This document shows positions 58,427 to 64,000 of a DNA stretch of 64,000 bases, one piece after another (position 1 is the stretch's first letter; each line of letters opens with the position of its first letter). This stretch comes from Actinomyces sp. S6-Spd3 (GTDB lineage: Bacteria; Actinomycetota; Actinomycetes; Actinomycetales; Actinomycetaceae), in NCBI RefSeq assembly GCF_000758755.1, contig NZ_JRMV01000276.1, forward strand, positions 1 to 64,000, given 5' to 3'. The position numbers and the translations under genes were made by a program. Below the pieces are notes generated by a model. That model did no database searches and was not told the origin of the DNA. It was given only the letters and a program-made list of their open reading frames with translations.

Positions 58427-60793
58427 TCACGCAATCGGCTCGGCGCTGATGTGCCAAACCTCGCGAGCGTAATCACTGATCGTGCGGTCAGAAGAGAAAC
58501 GACCGGAACGCGTGATATTGACCCAAGCCTTGCGTGCCCAAGCCTCTTGGTCACGGTAATCCTGTGCCATACGGTCCTTTGTTTCACGGTAGGAAGCGAA
58601 GTCGCCCAAGACGTAGTAGACGTCAGCAGGCTCATATCCCGATTCCAGAAGCGACCAACGCAGATCATGGAACCAACCGGAGTTGGAATCATTCAAGGTT
58701 CCATCGGTCAAAGCATCGATCACGCGCTTCAAGCCAGGCACGTTCTCGTAGTGCCAGCGAGGATCGTAGTGGCGACGAAGCTCGGGAAGCTCATCATCGG
58801 TTGCACCGAAAATGTATGCGTTCTCTTCTCCCACGGCCTCGAGAATTTCAACGTTCGCACCGTCCAAGGTTCCCAAGGTCAGCGCGCCGTTCATCATGAA
58901 CTTCATGTTGGACGTGCCCGAGGCTTCCTTACCGGCCATCGAGATCTGCTCGGAAACATCCGCAGCAGGAATGATGTGCTCGGCGGGCGAGACATTGTAG
59001 TTGTGGACGAAGACAACCTTGATACGGCCATTGATGTCCGGATCGTTATTGACCAGGTCAGCAATGGTGTTAATCAGCTTGATAATCGCCTTCGCGCGAA
59101 TGTAGCCGGGGGCAGCCTTCGCACCGAAAACGAACACGCGCTTAGGAACATCCAGAGCAGGATTGTCCTTGATACGGAAGTACAAATCCAGCACATAGAA
59201 GGCATTAAGCAGCTGACGCTTGTATTCGTGCAGACGCTTGATCTGAACATCAAAGATTGCATCGGGATCAATTTCGACACCCTCGCGAGCCTTCACCCAC
59301 GCGGCAAAATCAACCTTGTTCGCATGCTTGATCTGAGACAAACGCGCATACAGATCAGCGTTTCCAGCATCAGTAAACTTCGCAAGCTCATCAAGATCGG
59401 TCACCCAGCGATCCGATCCGGTCACCTCGTCAAGGAGGGCCGCCAGGCGCGGGTTGCACTGCTTGAGCCAACGACGTGGAGTCACGCCATTGGTCTTGTT
59501 ATTAAAGCGCTCGGGCCAAATCGCGTACCACTCTTTGAGCGTCTCACGCTTGATAATTTCAGTGTGCAGTGCAGCCACGCCGTTGATCGAGTACGAGGCG
59601 TAGCAGGCAATCCACGCCATGCGGACAGTGTTGCCCGAGACGGGAGCCATGTAGTCGATGGTCGCGCCATCAACGCCACGCTCGGACATGTCCAGACGGA
59701 AACGACGATCGATCTCGCGAACGATTTCAGAAATACGGGGGAAGAGACGATCGAAGATGTGGATGTCCCAAGTCTCCAGAGCTTCAGCCAAGACCGTGTG
59801 GTTCGTGTACGCGAAAGTATGGGAGACAACTTCCCATGCTTCTTCCCATCCGAGGCCGTGCTCATCCATCAGGATGCGCATGAGCTCGGGGATGGCCAGA
59901 ACCGGGTGCGTGTCATTGAGCTGAACGGCATTGAACTGTGCAAAGCCGCGCAGGTCATCGCCATGTTCAGCAACGTAGTTATCAACGATTGCCTGCAGAG
60001 AGGCCGAGCAGAAGAAGTACTGCTGGCGCACGCGCAGGACCTTACCTTCGAAGGTCGTATCGTTGGGGTACAGCACACGGGAAATATCCATAGTGCGCTC
60101 GCGATCAACGATCGCATCGGTGAAGCGCTGAGAGTTGAAGGCGTCGTAGTCGAAGTCCTCCATGGGCTCGGCCTTCCACAGGCGCAGCGTATTGACGTTC
60201 TTCGTGCCATAGCCGGTAATCGGCATGTCATAAGGAATGGCGCGGACAGTCAGATCCGCGTAGCGAACGATGCGCTGTTCTTCCTCACGGCGAATGACGA
60301 AGGGGTAGCCCTCTTCCATCCAAGGGTCGGGATGCTCAGTCTGGAAGCCATTATCGAAAAGCTGCTTGAACAGACCGTAACGGTACAAAATACCGTAACC
60401 AGCAACCGGCAGGTCCAAGGTTGCACACGAGTCCAGGAAGCACGCAGCCAGTCGACCAAGGCCACCGTTACCCAGCGCCGCATCGGGCTCTTCTTCCAAG
60501 ACCACGGACAGGTCCTTGCCCAGTGCCGCCAAGGCCTCGCGGGCCTCGTCAACCATTCCAAGGTTGGAAAGATTGTTTAGGAGCGCCCGGCCCATCAGGA
60601 ATTCTGCTGAAAAGTAGTGTTCCATGCGCCCCACTGCGTAGGTGCGCTCTGTTGCATGCCAGCGATCAGCGATGCGATCGATGATCGCTGCAGATAGTCC
60701 CTGCCATGCTTCCATCTCGGTTGAGACGCGTTCAGGGCGTCCAGAGACCGCTCGAACCTGCGACTTTAGCTGTTCCTCTAGGGACCGGCTCAT
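58427..60793 (-). CDS. glgP: Glycogen/maltodextrin phosphorylase
   Basis: GlgP releases glucose 1-phosphate from alpha-1,4-glucans. The 788-aa protein covers the full GT35 fold: ALGNGGLGRLAACFLDS near the N-terminus, NDTHPVLAIPELMRIL, NGVTPRRW, IKRLHEYKRQLLNA and the pyridoxal phosphate site EASGTSNMKFMMNGALTLGT with its Schiff-base lysine. AAGGAGA lies 6 nt before the ATG. A 32-bp palindrome immediately upstream of the ribosome binding site suggests repressor control. No other glycogen gene is adjacent. Confidence 0.95.
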   Translation of the reverse strand: MSRSLEEQLKSQVRAVSGRPERVSTEMEAWQGLSAAIIDRIADRWHATERTYAVGRMEHYFSAEFLMGRALLNNLSNLGMVDEAREALAALGKDLSVVLEEEPDAALGNGGLGRLAACFLDSCATLDLPVAGYGILYRYGLFKQLFDNGFQTEHPDPWMEEGYPFVIRREEEQRIVRYADLTVRAIPYDMPITGYGTKNVNTLRLWKAEPMEDFDYDAFNSQRFTDAIVDRERTMDISRVLYPNDTTFEGKVLRVRQQYFFCSASLQAIVDNYVAEHGDDLRGFAQFNAVQLNDTHPVLAIPELMRILMDEHGLGWEEAWEVVSHTFAYTNHTVLAEALETWDIHIFDRLFPRISEIVREIDRRFRLDMSERGVDGATIDYMAPVSGNTVRMAWIACYASYSINGVAALHTEIIKRETLKEWYAIWPERFNNKTNGVTPRRWLKQCNPRLAALLDEVTGSDRWVTDLDELAKFTDAGNADLYARLSQIKHANKVDFAAWVKAREGVEIDPDAIFDVQIKRLHEYKRQLLNAFYVLDLYFRIKDNPALDVPKRVFVFGAKAAPGYIRAKAIIKLINTIADLVNNDPDINGRIKVVFVHNYNVSPAEHIIPAADVSEQISMAGKEASGTSNMKFMMNGALTLGTLDGANVEILEAVGEENAYIFGATDDELPELRRHYDPRWHYENVPGLKRVIDALTDGTLNDSNSGWFHDLRWSLLESGYEPADVYYVLGDFASYRETKDRMAQDYRDQEAWARKAWVNITRSGRFSSDRTISDYAREVWHISAEPIA

Positions 60794-60810
60794 AAAATCT
60801 CTCCTTGCGA

Positions 60811-60842
60811 TTGACTCAGTACTACCGGTAGCACTGAGTCAA
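60811..60842. promoter_or_regulatory. 32-bp palindromic operator in front of glgP
   Basis: TTGACTCAGT and ACTGAGTCAA flank CTACCGGTAG, itself a perfect palindrome. The whole 60811-60842 unit is symmetric about 60826/60827 except for one pair (60821/60832). It ends 17 nt before the glgP start. A TTGACA (minus, 60897-60892) and TAATCT (60876-60871) upstream may be the promoter, placing the palindrome in the transcribed leader. Confidence 0.65.
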
Positions 60843-60903
60843 GCCTACTGCAGGCTTTCGCGTGGTAGCGAGATTAAAGTCCTCTGCTGTTTGTCAACCG
60901 ACC

Positions 60904-61542
60904 CTACTTGACAATCCCAGCATTCTTAATGAAGTCGAAAACTCCACCCATGACCAGTTCGGTTGCAATTGCGGCAAGAAGCACACCGGAGATCTTAGTG
61001 AGCAAGAGGATTCCGCCTGTTCCCAGAAGACGAGAAAGCTCAAGCGAGAAGCGCATCGATGCCCAGATGACGACGTGGGTCGCAACCACTGCCAGAACCA
61101 CCGCAACAATGGATCCCGTCGTATGCGCCTGGGCCATCGACACCATGACGGCGACAATCGCACCGGGGCCGGCAAGCAGAGGAATACCCAGGGGAACAAG
61201 AGCCACGTTCACAGCATCATCGCCCGTATCCGGCTGGTCCATATCGCTCGAGGTCAACAGTTCCATTGCGACCAAGAAGAGGAGCACACCTCCGGAGAGC
61301 TTTAAGGACTCCATCGAGATCTGCAGCGCTCGAAGAATCTGCTGCCCCAAGAAAGCAAAAGCCAAAATCACGCCGAAAGACACCAGGGATGCCTGGACGG
61401 CTGCCTTACGCTGCGCTTTAGGCGAGAACTTTGACGTCAATGCCAAGAACACGGGCATCAAGCCCATCGGGTCCAAAATGACAATCAGGGTCGCAAAAGT
61501 CGTCAGTAGTACCGTAACGTCCACAACAGAGCCAATATTCAT
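60904..61542 (-). CDS. MarC family integral membrane protein
   Basis: This 212-aa protein has six membrane helices and the MarC pattern: VILDPMGLMPVFLALTS in the first loop, LGIPLLAGPGAIVAVMV in the middle and a hydrophobic C-terminal end. Despite the historic name the family has no proven antibiotic-resistance role and its substrate is not established. Its ATG overlaps the stop of the PHP-domain gene upstream (ATGA), so the two are translationally coupled. glgP follows 111 nt downstream with its own control region. Confidence 0.9.
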   Translation of the reverse strand: MNIGSVVDVTVLLTTFATLIVILDPMGLMPVFLALTSKFSPKAQRKAAVQASLVSFGVILAFAFLGQQILRALQISMESLKLSGGVLLFLVAMELLTSSDMDQPDTGDDAVNVALVPLGIPLLAGPGAIVAVMVSMAQAHTTGSIVAVVLAVVATHVVIWASMRFSLELSRLLGTGGILLLTKISGVLLAAIATELVMGGVFDFIKNAGIVK

Positions 61543-62384
61543 GGGCGCAAGACCTCTAAAAACGCTTCCTCTTCGAGTTTGTTCAGAACCGACTGATCCG
61601 TAAGGTTTTCTCCAAGCCGATTCGGTTTGCCTCGCCCATGGTAGTCAGATGAACCAAAGACTTCCAGCTTCAAACGACGGGCAATTCTATCGACATCCGC
61701 ACGGTCCTCATCCCCGTGATCTCGGTGATCACGTTCAATACCGAACAGACCCGCTTCTTTCATCATGTCAATGACTTCTTCAGGCAAGAGCCGCTGACGT
61801 GCACGGGCGCGAGGATGAGCCAAAACCGGAACGCCCCCCGCAGCACGCACCAGCTCAACCGCGTCAATAGGATCGGGCGCCCAATGCATAACAAAATAGG
61901 GGCTTGAGGGATGCAAAGCCTTAACAAAAACCGCACTGCGATCAGGGAAAGCACCGATCGCAACAAGGGCATCAGCAATGTGCGGACGCCCAACCGGTCC
62001 CCCATCGGGTGCCAAAGCCTGAACCTGCTCCCAGGTGATTGGATAGTCTTTCGAAATTCTCTCGACCATTCTTTGCGCGCGCGTCAGGCGTGACTCCGTG
62101 GCGCGGCGCTGGACGGAAAGCAAGGCCTCGTTCGTCGGATCGGGAAGGTAACCCAAGAGGTGGACGGTGATTCCCTCGCGCGCACACGACAATTCGACAC
62201 CGCGAACCAACGCAACCCCGGTGGACTCAACGCAAGCGGCAGCCTCGTCCCACCCCGCGTAGGTATCGTGATCGGTCAGACCGACAACGTCCAAACCCGC
62301 CTCGCGGGCCTTGTGCATCAGTTCTTCCGGGGTATCGGTTCCATCCGAATACGCACTATGCGTGTGAAGATCGATCCTGCTCAT
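61539..62384 (-). CDS. PHP-domain phosphoesterase (YciV/RNase AM-like)
   Basis: This 281-aa protein has the four PHP motifs: DLHTHSAYSDGTDTPEEL, GLTDHDTYAGW, RGVELSCAREGITVHLLGY and FGSSDYHGRGKP, plus VLAHPRARAR. These bind the metal cluster for phosphoester hydrolysis. Relatives act as 3',5'-nucleotide bisphosphate phosphatases or 5'-3' exoribonucleases on short RNA. The start MSRIDLHTHS matches the family; an earlier in-frame start overlaps the divergent peptidase gene and is rejected. The ribosome binding site is weak. It is coupled to marC. Confidence 0.9.
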   Translation of the reverse strand: MSRIDLHTHSAYSDGTDTPEELMHKAREAGLDVVGLTDHDTYAGWDEAAACVESTGVALVRGVELSCAREGITVHLLGYLPDPTNEALLSVQRRATESRLTRAQRMVERISKDYPITWEQVQALAPDGGPVGRPHIADALVAIGAFPDRSAVFVKALHPSSPYFVMHWAPDPIDAVELVRAAGGVPVLAHPRARARQRLLPEEVIDMMKEAGLFGIERDHRDHGDEDRADVDRIARRLKLEVFGSSDYHGRGKPNRLGENLTDQSVLNKLEEEAFLEVLRP

Positions 62385-62441
62385 GCTTTTAGGATACGGT
62401 CCCCCTAGCATGCCCCGCTGTGAAAGTGAGACCATGGCACC

Positions 62442-63974
62442 ATGAATACGAGTGATACCACTTCTAACCAAGAATCGGCCGACACCTTGGCCGAGCGCGT
62501 GAACAACCGTTCGCGCCGCCCATCATCGGATGCTTTCCGCGAGTTCATGGGCTCAAACTGGGGTCCCCGTCCCGAAGCAGGGATCACGCGAGCACCCGTC
62601 GCCGATTATCTTCCCGCGCGCGCCGTAGCAGCGGGCGAGCCTTTCCCCGGCGAACGCCTCGTCATCCCCGCAGGCACCTACAAGGTCCGCTCGAACGACT
62701 GCACCTACCGTTTCCGCGCGTACTCTGCTTTCGCGCACCTGTCGGGTCTGGGCCAAGAACGCGAACCTGATTCCGTAATCGTTTTGGAGCCTCTCCCCTC
62801 CGGTGGCCACGAGGCCGTGCTTTTCTTTAAGCCCCGAACCTCGCGTTCCTCGCAGGAGTTCTACTCTGATTCGCGCTACGGCGAGTTCTGGGTGGGCGCA
62901 CGCCCCTCGCTCGAGGAAGTCGCAACAGAAACCGGGCTGCGCTGCGAGCACATCGACACTCTGCGTGATGCACTGGCTAAGGACGCGGGAAGCGTTCGTC
63001 TTCGCGTGGTCCGCAACGTTGACGAGGCCGTCGAGGCGATGGTCAACGAAGTGCGCCTCCAGGCAGGCCTCCCCTTCGGTGGAGATGCCACTGAAAGCGA
63101 TGATGCGCTTGAGGAACGCCTCTCCGAGATTCGTCTGTGCAAGGATGAGTTTGAAATCTCTGAACTTCGTCGCGCAATCGAGATCACGAAGGCCGGTTTT
63201 GAGGACATCTTGCGGGCCCTCCCCCGCGCCGTGGGACACCATCGTGGCGAGCGCGTGATCGAAGGCGCTTTCGGGGCGGTCGCACGCGAAGAAGGCAACG
63301 GTCTGGGCTACGACACCATTGCGGCCTCGGGAAACCACGCGAATACACTCCACTGGATCGATAACGACGGCCCGGTGAACGAAGGCGACTTGGTTCTGGT
63401 CGATGCTGGCGTCGAGGTCGATTCTCTTTACACCGCAGATATCACCCGCACGCTCCCCGTCAATGGAAGCTTCTCCCCCACTCAGGCGAAGGTCTATCAG
63501 GCGGTTCTGGATGCCTGCGAGGCCGCACTCGAACGCGCGAACCAGCCGGGAACGCGCTTCCGCGATGTTCACGATGCCGCAATGAAGGTCATTGCCGGAC
63601 GCCTTGAGGAGTGGGGACTTCTGCCTGTGAGCGCCGAAGAATCACTCTCCCCCGAAGGCCAACAGCACCGTCGCTGGATGCCCCACGGCACCAGCCACCA
63701 CCTGGGATTGGACGTTCACGACTGCGCTCAGGCGCGCCGCGAAATGTACCAGGATGCGTTCTTGCAGCCGGGAATGTGCTTCACGATTGAGCCCGGCCTG
63801 TACTTCCGTGGCGATGACATGGCCATCCCCGAGGAATTCCGTGGAATCGGCGTGCGCATTGAAGACGATGTTCTGGTCAACGCCGATGGTAGCGTCACGC
63901 GAATGTCAGAGGATATTCCTCGAAAGATTGCCGATGTTGAGGAGTGGATTCGCCAGGCGCAGCAGCGCGCCTAG
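62442..63974 (+). CDS. Xaa-Pro aminopeptidase (aminopeptidase P family)
   Basis: This 510-aa metallopeptidase removes N-terminal residues next to proline. The N-terminal domain (about 60-215) includes YRFRAYSAFAHLSGLG. The pita-bread domain carries the metal ligands: the two Asp of VDAGVEVDSLYTADITRTLP, His in PHGTSHHLGLDVHD, Glu in TIEPGLYF and Glu in GVRIEDDVLV. The arrangement and length fit PepP. The first 40 residues are polar and variable. GTGAG lies 14-18 nt before the ATG, rather far. The coding sequence ends complete before the window edge. Confidence 0.93.
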   Translation: MNTSDTTSNQESADTLAERVNNRSRRPSSDAFREFMGSNWGPRPEAGITRAPVADYLPARAVAAGEPFPGERLVIPAGTYKVRSNDCTYRFRAYSAFAHLSGLGQEREPDSVIVLEPLPSGGHEAVLFFKPRTSRSSQEFYSDSRYGEFWVGARPSLEEVATETGLRCEHIDTLRDALAKDAGSVRLRVVRNVDEAVEAMVNEVRLQAGLPFGGDATESDDALEERLSEIRLCKDEFEISELRRAIEITKAGFEDILRALPRAVGHHRGERVIEGAFGAVAREEGNGLGYDTIAASGNHANTLHWIDNDGPVNEGDLVLVDAGVEVDSLYTADITRTLPVNGSFSPTQAKVYQAVLDACEAALERANQPGTRFRDVHDAAMKVIAGRLEEWGLLPVSAEESLSPEGQQHRRWMPHGTSHHLGLDVHDCAQARREMYQDAFLQPGMCFTIEPGLYFRGDDMAIPEEFRGIGVRIEDDVLVNADGSVTRMSEDIPRKIADVEEWIRQAQQRA

Positions 63975-64000
63975 CTTTCAGTCCTGAGAATCCGGCCGGG

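Noticed and set aside
60908-61603. 231-codon plus-strand frame antisense to marC
   Set aside because: The minus strand has clear MarC motifs and coupling to the PHP gene; the plus frame is a shadow.

Overview
This window looks like a chromosomal segment of a mid-G+C member of the Actinomycetaceae (Actinomyces/Schaalia type, probably a mucosal or oral organism). The evidence is a WhiB1-type regulator, an AdnA/AdnB helicase-nuclease pair followed by DUF3107, ferritin-like and RhlE-type genes (an order known from other actinobacteria), an actinobacterial tmRNA, a VaFE/thioester surface protein with an LAXTG-like sorting motif, and a GH87-like alpha-1,3-glucanase of the kind that attacks plaque glucan. 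No tRNA gene, CRISPR array or complete insertion sequence was seen.

Layout, left half. The left edge (1-230, minus strand) resembles an rRNA operon promoter and leader, with the rRNA itself off-window. Then come a malic enzyme, gatC-gatA-gatB (Glu/Asp-tRNA amidotransferase), a phospholipase D/cardiolipin synthase, ligA, a large FHA-like/FtsK ATPase, whiB1, the cell-wall-anchored surface protein and the secreted GH87-like enzyme. From about 18180 to 21150 lies a G+C-rich scar of an integrated element: a structured leader, an excisionase-like gene, a truncated P4/D5-type primase, two EcsC-family genes (one beheaded) and the tail of a serine recombinase abutting the 3' end of ssrA (tmRNA).

Middle. 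Two overlapping YhgE/Pip membrane proteins are followed by a minus-strand cell division and translation block read prfB > ftsE > ftsX > M23 peptidase > smpB. smpB and ssrA together give the trans-translation pair. FtsEX with the downstream coiled-coil/LytM peptidase forms a division hydrolase module. Next is an Fbp/Afu-type ABC importer (binding protein, double permease, ATPase) preceded by an overlapping histidine kinase/response regulator pair. A GyrI-like protein, a methyltransferase and gdhA follow.

Right half. A degenerate phosphotransferase faces adnA-adnB. A tandem-duplicated cassette carries a PASTA-Ltp protein (related to phage superinfection-exclusion proteins) and a DUF5067-like membrane protein, each with a near-identical upstream region. 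Then come DUF3107, a ferritin-like protein, the DEAD-box helicase, an ankyrin protein, DUF2249, a membrane-tethered AlbA_2/Schlafen-type protein, a CPBP protease, a GntR/ABC operon with a clear operator, glgP with a 32-bp palindrome in front of it, marC, a PHP-domain phosphoesterase and an aminopeptidase P.

The most interesting leads are the structured leader before the excisionase gene, the ssrA-linked element wreck with paired EcsC genes, the duplicated Ltp/DUF5067 cassette, the membrane-anchored AlbA_2 protein and the glgP palindrome. Everything here comes from reading the sequence; no database search was run.
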